Part shown: positions 11,601 to 28,125 of the stretch, in pieces
Position numbering within the stretch: the first letter of the stretch is position 1
Layout of the letters: every line of letters begins with the position of its first letter
Origin: Takakia lepidozioides
Taxonomy: Eukaryota; Streptophyta; Takakiopsida; Takakiales; Takakiaceae
Length of the DNA stretch: 64,000 bases
Direction: 5' to 3'
NCBI GenBank assembly: GCA_030704615.1
Contig: CM060731.1
Span: forward strand, 68,368,756-68,432,755
Made by a program: the position numbers and the translations under genes
The notes under the pieces: model-generated
Seen by the model: only the letters and a program-made list of their open reading frames with translations
Told to the model about the DNA's origin: nothing
Databases searched by the model: none

Positions 11601-12150
11601 CACGAGATTTTATTGTCATGGGCTTCATCGATCAAAACCACTTAACCTCATGTCAATAACTCGTCGAAAACAATCAGCATTGTCGGATATCACAGTAACT
11701 CGCATGATCTGCTCACACTTTCTAAGAACTAGGCCTAAGAAAATCATAGATTCACAACTCTCGATTGAAGAAAGCTTGAATTCTGAAGCCAGAGATCTTA
11801 CTCATCAGTATGTCAACTGTATCACTATGTCGCAGGTGATATATTCATCATATCGCTCCAACATGGTCCCAGAGTACTTTCCTGAGCCACGCAAATTCGA
11901 CCCCTCCCGATTTGAAGGCACGGGACCTCCTCAGTACACGTTTGTACCATTTGGAGGAGGTATACACAGCTGCCCTGGCTATGAGTTGGCCCGGTTGGTG
12001 ATGTTGGTGTTTCTGGATCAGTTTGTTAGACGCTTACAATGGTCGCTTGTTCACCCCAATGAGGAAGTCACCGTCGACCCCATCCCACGTCTGAAAAAGG
12101 GCCTGCTCTTGAAAGTTGCAAAGAGTACCAACGTGAAGAACACTACTTAG
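8656..12150 (+). CDS. Cytochrome P450, CYP85 clan (CYP716/CYP718-like); one exon unreadable
   Basis: An endoplasmic-reticulum haem monooxygenase of a clan that oxidises triterpenoids, sterols and diterpenoid hormones. Readable exons: 8656-8925, 9412-9605, 10167-10327, 10604-10817, 11334-11521, 11836-12150. ATG at 8656 precedes a membrane anchor and the proline-rich hinge (RPPLPPGRFGLPVIGE). Exon 2 has FVFANENKLV, typical of CYP716-like enzymes. Exon 5 holds the I-helix (FAGHDTTA), exon 6 the K-helix ESMR, and the last exon the haem loop FGGGIHSCPG with the cysteine ligand. Intron 1 appears to use a GC donor (8926-9411). The exon expected between 9606 and 10166 (about 60-70 residues, helices B' to D) is not readable: a fragment at 9870-9915 hits a stop, and 9998-10090 gives only weak similarity. 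This may be a pseudogene or a diverged allele. Confidence 0.75.
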
Positions 12151-13352
12151 TGTAGCTGACCTTATTGCACACTACCGTTCTCGAGATTGGGTTGTCTACT
12201 GCGTCCCTCGTATCTCTTCCCACAAGTTTATCCCGTGCGTGCAAAATCGTGCGTGGTCACTCTTACAAACTCTTTTTGTGGAACAAGCAAGGGTTAGATT
12301 TGATACAAATGCGCTTCAGGCATGTAGAAGAATCCATGGTGAGAATCGACACCGGTCTGTAAGTAAATTTTTTGTAGAAACGATTGACACGACCTGGATA
12401 AACTGGTGAGTACGGCTTTTCAGGACTGGCAGTCAGGATTTCGAAGAAGCGTGCTCGGCACTGCACATGAATGTTCTGAGCTATGCTTTGACAACCGCCC
12501 AAACCAAATGCTGCAATGTGCCTGCCATCTTCTGTGTTTGACGGCTAGATAACCTCCAGCGGATTTAAAGAAGGCACATGGTGAAGAATTGAATCCAGGG
12601 ACCAGGATCACCTGGCTATGCACGGGGCACACACAAGCGACCATTGCGCTGCGAAAGAAAGAAAGAATCGGGTTTCAAATTACAAAAGTTGTATAGTGAA
12701 AGAACTGGAAACGAAGGTCTGTCAAGTTTTGCTTTGCAGAAAAATCGGTGTTTCGTGCAAAACTTTGCTGATCAGTGGACGCGGCGACGCGAGTTGGAAG
12801 GGACAAGAGACGAGACAGAGAGTGAGGCTCCAGTTGGCGCAATATGCGTGCCATCGGATGCTTGAGAATCGTGGAGCTCCGTGGCGCCTCGGACTTAGTG
12901 GCCCACGGCTAGTCTTGGAGTTATCCCTCCCAATTTGGGGGCTCGCGTTCCAGTTTCCTAACCTGGAGAGACGGCCTAGTTGCGCTTGGAGGAAGGGACA
13001 AATCCTCAGTGCACGAGCATGCTGGGAATTTAACTCTTCGATGCGGTGAATGCCCGATTGATGGTTAGAAAGGAATGGAATTCAGGTTGCAATCCTTTTC
13101 ATCAAGCATACAATGGATGGCTGTTGCTGCTGGGAATGTCAACTTCTTCGTTATATCGATCAGTTGTTCTAAAAAGGGTGCACGGGAAGCCACAGTGGTT
13201 TTTCACTCTGGAGTGCTGATTCCCTAGGCTGTCTCTCTCTGGCACAGAGAAATCCGTGGAAATTCAGTATCTCTCTGTTTCTCCCTTATCATTGGTGCCG
13301 CACGCTTTCTGGCAGGCCAACCCAGCACCTCCTGTCCCGTTTTCCCTCAGAG
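12151..13352. other. Intergenic region between P450 and DUR3
   Basis: No gene is recognised in 1.2 kb. The last 150 bases, rich in CTCTCTCT/CTGTTTCTCCC, look like a 5' leader of the urea transporter gene. Confidence 0.4.
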
Positions 13353-17971
<4,619 letters not shown>

Positions 17972-18346
17972 GAGGCAGTAACTTATTCATTTGCGAGGGG
18001 AGCTAAGGACCAACAAACCAATGGTATCTGAATGATTTGGGCTAGTTGATTTTTAGTTACCTTGGACATATACTGGCAATAGTGATTTTTGTAAAAGAGT
18101 TTGAGATGTTATGGTGATAAGTGTTAGAATGTAGTATATGTTGTCAAAACATAGGGACAATATGGTGATTTGCTTACTACATAGGTTTAGTGGGTTATTG
18201 CAATACTGTACATTCAACTCTCATGGAAAGTGTGAAATGTAACATCCAACAATTTCCCTTGTAACAGTACAGAAGCTAACTATTAAGACTTTGTTAACAA
18301 ACTGTCAAGATTTGTCCATCAAACTATGTTACTTTTTTCAGAGACT
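17972..18346. other. Shared 3' region of two convergent genes
   Basis: AT-rich spacer between the stop codons of DUR3 (plus) and the coiled-coil gene (minus). It must carry both 3' untranslated regions. No further gene. Confidence 0.6.
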
Positions 18347-21300
18347 TCATACTTTTCCCTCTTGATATGAAGTTTGAACACTTGACTCAAAATTTTCTTC
18401 TTCGCCTCTGATATTTTCCTCGGTACTTCTCACTTGCTCCTGCAACTCTGCTGCTTCTTGTGCTTTTCTGACGGTGGTCTCGTGACCTCGGATAGCCCCC
18501 TTGTGCTTCTCAACTTCAACGCCAACATGCTTGAGCTGTTCTTCAAGCTCACCGTCTCTCTCACTGAGACATTGTAGCTCATTTTGCAGCTGTTCAATTT
18601 TCACTTCCAGCTCTTTCACCCTGCATGCAGAAGAGGAAAGGTCAAGGTACAATATGTGGTATGATTGTACCAAGGATCCAACAATCTGTAACTGCAGCCA
18701 ACATATCTTAGTTGCTTGTACTAGAATACTATAGGGACAGTAGGTTATGGAGATGCTTGCTGGGCTCCAACACATCCATTTTTTGCTCACTCTCTTATTC
18801 CTTTAGCTGCATTGGTATAACTGAAACAAAAATACATTGAAAGCTCACCTCCGATCCTTTTCTGCAGCCGACTCCAGTGCTTCATCTCGTTCCAAGAGTG
18901 CGTTATTTAGCTCAATTCCCAAACCCACAATCCCCTCACTTGCCCGTTGCAAGTCCTCACCCAATTTCCCAACCTCTACCTCTTTCTCCTGCAATACCTC
19001 AGCAACACTCTCTCCAACTTTAGCCTTTGCCTTGGCAGCCTCTAGCTCAGTTGAGAGAGCTTTGTGTGTCTGTCTATACTCCCTCAACTTTTCTTTCTCC
19101 GAGGCTATCAGACATTCACGCTCCTCATTTTTCTCTTTTACCATCTCAGCTTCTTCAGCCTTAGCTTTGGCAGTATCCTCCTCTCCTTCTGCCTTGGAGA
19201 AGGCACCCATAAACTTCTTCGTCAAATCCTCTATGGTTGACAGCAGCTCAGTTTTCTCGTTATTAACCTTCTTTGCCGTAGACTCTGCAGCCTGCTTCCT
19301 CTCTGCCTCCCACTGCGCCACATCTTCCAGACTTTTCACATCCCCTTCCAGATTCATTTTCATCTTGAGTGCCTCATCCTTTGCAGCAGAGACCAAGCTG
19401 TCCAGCTCTGCAACTCTAGCAGCTAAAACCTTCGCATGGGCAGAATCTTCAGCTGCATGTTTCCTCAGACAGTTTACCTCATTTTCAAGGCCGGTTGACT
19501 TTACCTCTTCTGCTCTGAGAGCCGCTGCCAACCTGTTTGCACGTGCCACCGCGTTCCTCAGCTCCTCCGCATACTGCCCTACACTTCCTTGAAACCGAGA
19601 GGCTTTCTCTTCTGCTGGAATGGCTCGAGATTGGAAGTGATCTGCCTGAACAAACAGGAAAGTCTGGTGAAATTAATAGGTGAACTGAGCAGGCAGACAT
19701 CTGTTGATATTCCAGTAAGCAAACCTGACATCCAGATCATCGTCAAACTCACCGGAACAATTCTATTTGGAATCAAATGCAAACATGAACTACATCAGGA
19801 ACGTTTTTCTCTCAGCAATTTTGAAGACGAGTCGCCCAAAGACCTTCTGTGAGAGCTCGCCAACCAACGCTTCTTTGTCCTTGATTATTTCATCTTTGTC
19901 AGCAATCTCCTTACTCATATCCGCCAGTTTAGTTTCCCGCTCACGGATGCGGGAGTCAGCACCTCTGAGATCTCCTTCAATCGAATGTTTTGCTTGTAAC
20001 GCGTTTTGCAACTTAGACTGCAGCCCCTTCCTTATAGATTCCGTGGACAAAAACCTTTCTTCAGCATTCTTTAGAGAAATTTCCAGAGACGCAGTTTTAG
20101 CACCAGCTTCTTGCACCTCTATCCCAAGCTTGTCAACTCTCTGCTGAAAGTCCACAATCTTTGCCTTTGCATCATGGGCTACTTTCTTGGATTTGTCTGT
20201 CTCGTTATTTGCCATGTCTACAGCTTCCTCACAGTCTTTCAAGCGGGCTTTGAGCTTCACATTTTCAGTCTCCAGGAACTTGATTCTCTGCAGAAAAGGA
20301 AAGAATTCCACGATAACTCCAGTTCAGGAGAGAAGATTACAGTTACACTTCATGCCTACAAGAGAATTGCCATTTGAAATTTTTCTTTCTCTCTCCAGTC
20401 CGTCTTCCTTGCACAAGTCAAACACTCCCCAGCAATCTGGTAACTTCATAAACCCAATCACAGAGATTCAGATCTCAAACACACTCTCTTCAATGCTGTC
20501 AAGAAAAGACAAAGCACTGATTTGTATGAATTACAGAGCGAAGTCCCTCAAGCATACAACAGTTACGTTGGCCCTATATACAGCAAATCTTATCAGCGAG
20601 ACCTTACAACGTGGCTTCCCAACAGATTGAACCAAAAGCATCATTCACCTACTTTTCAAGAGTGGTAGCAAGTTGGATGAGGGTGATTTACTGAACAATC
20701 ATGGTCACTTCCTTGACAACCCAACTGCTTATAAGAGCAGTGGTAGTTAGGGAATTTGATCATTGAGGGAAAGCATCGGAGTCCGGACCTTACATCTATC
20801 GGGAAGGATACCAGCGTAGCGGTCCATTCTAGATCTCATTCTCACTCTACAAAGTATGATCTATCGGGCTCCACAAAGAAGTTCGTGTACTGCCTCAATT
20901 TCACAATAGCTTTTGATTCTGTCTTCAGGCCACCATCTGGAGACACTACAATGGATGGGAGTTCCCAGTTTCCAAGACTAAGGGCTAGAGGTCAACTGAG
21001 CAGCAATTTTAAAGGCCCTGCTGATCGCAGTTGTTCCTCTATAATAATCAAGATGAGATCTAGATGGTGACCAGATGAAGTACACAAATTGGGAGTGCTA
21101 TTCGTGCCCGAAAATTAAAGTTTGCAGGTACAGCGATTCCGCCTCCCTCCATCCGTAAGGGAATTGCAAACACATCCATCTTCGTCACCCTCGAATGAAG
21201 CAGTGGCTCTTTTACTCGGTTTCACTTCCGCCGTCACTATGCTGTGTTTCTGTTCTACATGAGGCTCTCCACCTTAATGAATCCTCAAACTCAATTCTGG

Positions 21301-22594
21301 TTGTGCTGGCTGGTTGTTGGGGGCCCATCTCCTTGTTTTCTACTTTCCTTTGTCCCAGCTTCCCGTGGAATAATTCTCTCATGAATCTCTCTCGCTAAGA
21401 TGATCATCTGTACACCATCGATCGATCATTTTCAACTAAAAACTCTATTTTTCGGGTTATTTCCTCTCTCCTCTCTCCGAATCCACTCCTGTATCGAGCT
21501 GCCTGCGGTACCCCCTCAAAGTGTTGACAAGAGTTACCTCCCCAGTTCTCTTGCCGATATCCGAAGGCACCACGACGAGCCCAGTTGCGACAGAACTGTT
21601 CTCCTTTCCACCACCAAGTTTCTCCTGAACTTCTTTAGCCTCACCCTCCAACCTTCTCTTGGCGAATTGAACTGCTTCGGAGGCCTTCTTCGACTGCATC
21701 ATGACCAGTAGTGCAACCAAAGGATACAAGTGAAAACTTCTTGCAATTGGTTTGAAAAGCTGCAGGGATCACTCTTGTTGTGCAACTGCAGCCAAATAAG
21801 CACAATTTTCAGTAGTGAGAAGCGAATATTTGCTAGTGGTATTGCATATCCTATCTCATTCCTCAGGACTCACTTCATCACATGTAATCCTGACAGAGGA
21901 AAGGCTATCACAGTACCGTTGCTTCAGTGGTCCAGGTTTGTGTTTACAAAAAAGTCTCCAGAACACAGAAGTGCAGCAAAGATATAAATTCCATCACCCA
22001 GCTTGACACACCTTTAAATGTAGCCTTCCACTTACTAGTACCTGTCTCCCTCTTATGTGTCCCTAGGGCCTCCACCGAACGTAATTACATCTGACCCCTC
22101 GACGGGCTGTGAGTAGAGCAGTAGACTGAAGGTTAAAAAACACGACATCAAGTCCCGTTGTGTCTTTCCCTCCAGGGGTCTCCTCTGGAATTGTTTGAAA
22201 TGACATTAATCTCTCGCGGATCGGGATCGTTCATGAGTAGATATCTCTTTCGCAAGTATGCATACATATTAACTCCTAACAAGTTCACACCTCGATGACA
22301 CAAGCCTCTGAAAGACAAGCTGGTCAGTGGTCGCATCCTAAGCTGTGAAATCCATATCAAGGGAGCCCAACTGAAGGGGGAAAGAGAGAGCTGTACCCAG
22401 CTAAAGATCGGACCGCCAATTTGATAAATGCTCAACACCCGGAGAGAATGCAACCTGATCCCATCAACCCAACTTCTGCAGCGTGTAAACAGGAAACTTG
22501 TCGATCGATCTGGTGAGTACTCTTGTCTAGTCACAAATGTATGTGAAAAGAGGGGAGAAAGAGTGACCTCCGTGGCTCGCTGCTCCTGCGACAT
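18347..22594 (-). CDS. Coiled-coil protein of unknown function (five exons)
   Basis: Exons in transcript order: 22594-22568, 21693-21538, 20287-19844, 19645-18849, 18620-18347. They join in frame with GT-AG introns to about 565 residues. The start chosen (MSQEQRATE) follows an upstream noncoding stretch; a further 5' exon is possible. Nearly the whole product after residue 60 is heptad-rich, charged (Glu/Lys/Ala) coiled coil with no break longer than a few residues. I see no membrane segment, zinc site or catalytic motif. Length and style resemble myosin-tail-like or filament-like plant scaffold proteins, but no family is recognised. The open frames are maintained over about 1.7 kb of coding sequence, so it is likely a real gene. 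The first intron is about 870 bases and holds AT-rich sequence. Confidence 0.75.
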
Positions 22595-22974
22595 TTGATC
22601 CAAATCGTCCGAGGTTAGAAGTATGAGATGGTGTCAAGGGCGACACGTGAAGCAAAAGTGACAGTGCAGGTGTCGATTGCGAGGGAGCTAGTGTTTGTTG
22701 CATGGCATGACACGTAAGAAATGTAGTGCGATTTTTATCGCCCTCGGATTGACGCCCCAGAGTCTAGGAAGGCCCTCCACTCACGGCTTTCCCCTGCGTA
22801 AAGAAATGGGATGATTTGTCGGAATTACACACAGTGTGTAGTGTGCATTATACATTTTTGTAATGCCCTTGTACTCGGGCCTGGCTATTACGTAGTACAA
22901 CGAGCAGATATTAACCCGGTAGGGCGAGACACTTTCCGAGGTGGACAGCCAGCCAGGCAGCAGGGTTTCTTTTA
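22595..22974. other. Upstream region of the coiled-coil gene
   Basis: No gene. It should contain the minus-strand promoter of the coiled-coil gene; no clear TATA box was picked out. Confidence 0.35.
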
Positions 22975-23240
22975 AGGAATTTGGAAAAACAGCACGAGTG
23001 GCTACAGAGTCTTACAAAAAATAGCCATAAATTCTGTTCATCCACTGAAATTCATCCACCTCTGTACTTTAATCCATTTATATCATCCATACTTGGCGAA
23101 TTCATCCACAATTTATTTTTTATTTGGAGAGGTCTGGCAATTTCATCCATGAAAAAACAGGGAATTTGTGACAGAATATTCGATTTTATTTTTTGAGGTC
23201 GCAATCTGGCGATAATTCGCCAATAAAAAAAACGCTGACC
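22975..23240. repeat. Dispersed repeat family A, copy 1
   Basis: Shares an ordered series of blocks with 35616-35875: TTTGGAAAA..A.CA..AGTGGC, AAATAGCCATA, TTCTGTTCATCCACT, GGCGAATTCATCCA, ATTTCATCCATGA and GACAGAATATT. The word TTCATCCA occurs at least four times inside each copy. Noncoding, and no terminal repeats were found. Confidence 0.8.
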
Positions 23241-23391
23241 CATTCTATTGCGTAACAGCCGGTCGATTCTGACCACAAACACTAGCTACTGTTAAGTTCC
23301 CACCCCCACCATAGATTTGTCAAGTTAAATTAATTACAGTGTGAACTAAGCTAGACACGGAACATATCTAATATTTAACACTTGGAATTAG

Positions 23392-24296
23392 TAGGAGATG
23401 TGCAGGACCCTCCAGAGTCAACTACGGCTATTCTCACTTTGGTTTTCTTTGATCTTACATGGCTGCTAAAAAGGCTTGGGCTTTGCTATGTGCAGCAGTC
23501 GCCAAGAAACCAGAGCGGACCTCTCTTCTCCATATTTTCCGAGCAACATGGGCCAAGCACGGGATCATTTGTAGCTGTGCTAATGATCTCATTTGCTTAT
23601 GGGCGGAGTACAAAATCCCCTCCGGCTGGCAAGGGCACAGACGTCACCTCTTCTGTTTATGGGGACAGAATCCCCTCCGGCTGGCAGGGGCACAGATGTC
23701 ACCTCTTCGGCTTCCCCGGAATTTGAGAGATCAGGTGTTAATTGGAAGCATGTCAGGCCCTCCTCAGCAGCCAGACTCCACTTCCATAGATGACTCTCTT
23801 GCTCTTTATACTCCTCCCCTCTGTAGCTTCTCTCCCCCGCTCCTCCTCTAGGCCCCTCTCTACTCCACCCCCCTCGCCCCTACCACAGTTCCTGCTACCA
23901 TAGGTCTCTTTCCCTCGACCTCTCCGTCGCTCCGTCCTGTTCGACCCTCTCCTCAAGTTTCTTAAGTTCTCTTCTTTCTTTTGCTTTGCCCTCTTCTCTA
24001 TCTCTTTCGTTTTTGGCGTGGAGTCCATGCTAGGTTACTGTTAATTTCGCTATGGTTTATTTCGTCCTCAGGAAGCTGCGGCCTCCTTCTCCTCATGGTG
24101 TCCATTTAATGGTCCGTAATTAAAATCCATGGTGTCCTCGTTCCTAGTTACTGTTCGTGAGTTATCCAGCATGGTCTACCGTGTGTCAAGCCTTACGGCG
24201 GTTTTAATTTTTCTCCCTTCAATAATCATCAATAAAGTTTCATAGAGGGCCTCTATCCCATGTTATTCAAAAATAAATAAAAATAAAAATAAAAAT
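23392..24296 (+). mobile_element. Insertion with A-rich tail, possible retroposon or retrocopy
   Basis: This segment is absent from the family B copy at 54152. It ends in an A-rich tail of (AAAAT)-type units at about 24268-24296, preceded by AATAAAG at about 24230, which suggests insertion through a polyadenylated RNA. A frame at 23459 encodes 130 residues beginning MAAKKAWALLCAAVAKK, not recognised. Target-site duplications are not clear. Confidence 0.45.
23597..23710. repeat. Local direct duplication, about 55-60 bp, two units
   Basis: Two adjacent units share TTATGGG, AATCCCCTCCGGCTGGCA, GGGCACAGA and GTCACCTCTTC. The second unit is five bases shorter. It lies in the insertion described at 23392-24296. 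Confidence 0.8.
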
Positions 24297-24399
24297 CAAG
24301 TGTTAAGCCAGGTGTCAAGTTTAGTTTGATACCTGAAACGTCTTATCCTAACGCTATGCTCATCTCTCTCGAGTTAAGCTTGCGACCCATAGGGGGATT

Positions 24400-25419
24400 G
24401 ATATGGCGTGGGCACAAATGGCTTGAGCACAAAAAAAACGTCGCATGAGCAAGATCCACGGTTATAGGGGTGATATGTATGCCAGCAGAAATACAGCAGA
24501 AATACATATAATAGACGGACATACTAGGGTCTTTCTGCGTTGATAGGGTCTTACATAATGTCTAAATATTATCTTAAACATAGAGCTTGAAAGGGCGAAA
24601 CCTTTTAAGAAAGGAAAACCCCTAATTTCGTTGATGAAACCCAAGTTTCGATGACGAACTCCAAGTTTCGCTAGCAAAAAATCCAAGATGCATTTGCGTT
24701 TCACCGACGAAATCCATTTTTTGGGTGGTTCTTGGGGATGTTCTACACACAGTGTTCTATCAAATATCACATTGTTTACGTTCACTGACCTTTGAGTTCT
24801 AGCAGATATATTTGTGGGTCTTTGTGCTCACGTTAGTTAAGCTTTGGATGATTAATTTCATAAGTTTTTTCGTGTGAGCACGGTTTTCAGATAGTTTCGT
24901 ATTTTTTTTTTGGCGTGAGCTCATTTTGGTTTCGCTACCGCATATTATCCGGATTCTTGGGGAATATGCAAAATATGTCTCTATGCTCACATGAGTCTGC
25001 TCACATGTTACCCAACCTCGACCGAGGGCTCCAACGTAGTTGTGTAGCGATACGCATGCGCACAATATATTGGATCACTTGAATTTCCGTATTCAGGAGC
25101 TTATAGATCCAAGTGCATAATATTCTCTTTCACTTTTAGATGAGAATAGATAATTAGAGTTCACTAGACAAACGATCAAGGGGATGCCGAAAACCTGATT
25201 TCCAAATGTATATATCCTGAATGTGGCGGCAATCGTGGCCATCCGCCGATCAGTGGTGAGGATGGAAAGGGCAGGCAGTAGGAAAAAAAACCTGAAAAGA
25301 AAAACCAAAAACCGGCTGGTCGGGAGGACCATGGCCAGCGGTGTCGTCGCAACGTCGAGGGACCAGTGGCAGCGACGACGGACGTGAGAGGACTGCGCGG
25401 GGCGTCGCGACTAGTGGGT
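24400..25419. other. Gene-free AT-rich DNA
   Basis: No coding region is recognised. AAGTTTCG-like words recur between 24625 and 24680, and CGTGAGC/GCTCAC words between 24820 and 25010. Confidence 0.4.
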
Positions 25420-26410
25420 AATGGTATTGAAGAAAAATTATATTTCAATACCAGCCGGTTCCATAGTATTGGAATATTCACTTAATCGTAATATCCGCCA
25501 GTTCTCAATACTAGTATGATTTTTTATTTGTGGACGGGTATCAAGTATTCCAATCGTAATAATAGCCGGTTATAAACCTGGATATAAATAATTAAAATTA
25601 AAATTAAAATAACTACCAAATCATTAATATGCCTTTAATTTGGAAACATACTTGATTTCATATTCTGTTGAAAAATTCAGACTTTGCATTACATAATAAT
25701 ATTGCGGATTTTAGTACGCAAAGTGAAGCGAGCTTTGTTAAAATTACAAGCCTCATTGTCAAACATGCCAACATCTGGACAATCAGCATGTAGCCACGTA
25801 CCACATTGGATGCGGTTGTGGGTTCAAACCACGGTCTGGTGTCATGAAGGTGTCCACCTTTCAGCTGGAAGGCAGTAGCCCTTGTGGTGAAGAGACACCA
25901 AGTGGACAGTACCCTACCGACATTACTTAAAATTAGCACTAATTTGTCGAGGTAAGCATTGCCCTACCAACATGCACAAAAAAATGAAAAAGAGTGGCGG
26001 GCCCAAGGGGCTGGACATGCCCAGACCCCACCCCAGCCGAAACTTCATATCTATACCATGGTATAATATGTGTATACTATGGTATAGTCAATAGATACGA
26101 AGCTGGTATAGTATACTATAGCTATACTATGGTATAGTCCTTGTTTTTGCCCATAATATGTGTATTGAACGGGCATTTCCTTTGTCAATACTAAAAAGAG
26201 AGAGAGAAGGCCCCATAAGAGCCACTTCGCCTCACGGTTACTACTCCATTTCGGGGGTGGACCCTATCTTGTCAATACTAGCCTATATAAGGTATTGACG
26301 TAGGTATTGGAATTGCCAATACCAGGCGGTTCGGTTATTAACCCTGATATTGCAACAGCCAATACCAGCCGGGTCGGTTATTTAATACCCTGGTTGATAC
26401 CCAAAGGCGT
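25420..26410. repeat. Repeat-rich block with AATACC/GCCGGTT words and ATACTATGGTATA palindromes
   Basis: CAATACCAGCCGG occurs near both ends (about 25447 and 26360), and ACCATGGTAT, TATACTATGGTATAG and TATAGTATACTATAG palindromes cluster at 26055-26140. A GGTTCAAACC motif at about 25823 resembles an RNA polymerase III B box. It may be one or more decayed small elements; boundaries were not resolved. Confidence 0.4.
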
Positions 26411-28125
26411 GGTGGACAGGGTGACGGAGGCTGACAGGGGACTGCCTCAGTTTAATGCACGCACTAAACTATCGAGTCCTGAAGAATTTGGCTTATCAGG
26501 TTGAACAACGTTCAGTCTGTTCTTTTCCTTTATATTGCTGCAGGTTGCTTCTCATTCATCTTCTCAAGCTTGGCAGCCTCAGTCTACTGCAAGTACCTTT
26601 AACCTCTTCTCCTCCTGTTTCTGTTTCTGTATTGGACAATTTCCAGCATCTCAGGCTGCACCCACATGTACTGCTCCCTAATTTCAGACAGCCACAGCCC
26701 TCGTGGTCTTTCATTCTCTCTTGCATCTCATCTTCTCTACCACAAAAACTGGCAGTGAATCATCGCCCTGGTTTTTCACTATTTTCAGATGTGAGGCCTG
26801 CGAAAATCACGTCGCCAGTAATCTCCGATCTCTACTAAACTCTCTTCCTACATCCTCAGCAGCTTCATGTTTAGGAATTTGCGCTATGAGATACGGAATT
26901 CAATGCAACGATAAGATGCATGTCAGATTTCCATACACACATTCTATCTGCGTGATCAAGTTTTTTGAGTTCAAGTCAGTAATTATGGTGACGAAGTGAT
27001 ATGGTGTACAACGACGGGGTAGGCACTTGCAGGCAGAAACATGTCGATCGCTGGCACTTCGGAGCAAACATTCGACCAGTAGCTACCTTTCAAGCCCATT
27101 TCGTTTCAACAAGAATGTACTCAATTTGCCAATCCATGATTGTGTGGAATCTAGCATTGCATCCTGAGGCATTCCAGCCCAAAACGCTAGAAGGATGCGA
27201 CAAGCACTGTGACCGTGCAATGTTAGATTGTTTCCAGCAACGTGAGCTGGAAGCACCACTTGTGCTTTGACCCTGTGGGTACCGGATGAACAAATTCTCG
27301 GCATTAACTGTATAAAGTAAGAGGAGATTTCTAAGAAGTCATACTCTTTATCAAAATGCCCTTCATTGTCACACCACATTGAGTGCTACAGCAAGCCCCA
27401 AGGTGAAATATGAGAAGAGGGTCCACATGTATATCAATTGCACCACACTGTTGCAGAAGCCATTGCATCACACTACCAGAGGACCTGGGTGTCCTCCATC
27501 TCCACCAATACAACAAGGAACCCTTTGTCCACATGACTACATTATGCAGGGAGCATTGGTATTGACTCTGACCCCCTTCAATCCGTGGAATATCTCCATC
27601 TGACTCCCAGTTCCATGCAGAGAGTGGCAGCAGTGGTGAGTCATCCCCATCCACATTTATTGCCTCTGTTCAGCCTTCGCATAGAGGTCACACTAGGATT
27701 ACATGTCTCATACCTTCCTCCATACAGATTCAGCTCAAGCAAAGCAGATGCCGCAACACCCTTCAGGCTCCCTTCTTCATTTAAATGTCTTGGAATCGTT
27801 CATAGAAGCTGTCGGAGAAGATGACATTTGTCAGATCCAGAAATGCAAACTCCCTGGAAGTACAAAGAAGGAGAAAACGCAGTGCAGCAGGGACCTCCAA
27901 ACCGGCCAAGTCGACTGGGGCTATGAAAGCTTCGTCTCTTGTCAACTTGAATGACTTGCTCCTTACTGGCAGATATCAACAACTGCACTTAATTGCTGAC
28001 GCAACCCCACCTGCAAGTTCTCTTTAATCATCAAACCTACAGAAGGCACCCTAAAGTCTCGAAGTGTCTGTTAGATGTACACAGCACCTGCACACTACAC
28101 CTAATTTGCTGCATAGCTCCGTGCA
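26411..28125. other. Intergenic, no gene recognised
   Basis: 1.7 kb without a convincing gene on either strand. Short open frames show no protein-like pattern. The right end should contain the 3' region of the minus-strand methyltransferase gene. Confidence 0.4.

Larger units (their letters stand above)
23319..24390. repeat. Dispersed repeat family B, copy 1, split by an insertion
   Basis: The left part (23319-23391: GTCAAGTTAAAT ... TTAACACTTGGA) and the right part (24297-24390: CAAGTGTTAAG ... GGTGTCAAGTTTAGTTTGA ... CTCATCTCTCTCGAGTT) are contiguous at 54152-54335 but here stand about 900 bases apart. The junction is the palindrome TTAACACTTG / CAAGTGTTAA. Confidence 0.75.

Noticed and set aside
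18501-19592. Plus-strand Ser/Phe-rich open frames opposite the coiled-coil gene
   Set aside because: They are antisense shadows of Glu/Lys-rich codons; the minus strand has consistent splicing and heptads.
22085-22170. tRNA-like sequence (GAGTAGAGCAG ... ACTGAAGG ... ATCAAGTCCC)
   Set aside because: Words resemble D-, anticodon- and T-arms, but the acceptor and D stems do not pair; at most a decayed tRNA-derived fragment in an intron of the coiled-coil gene.
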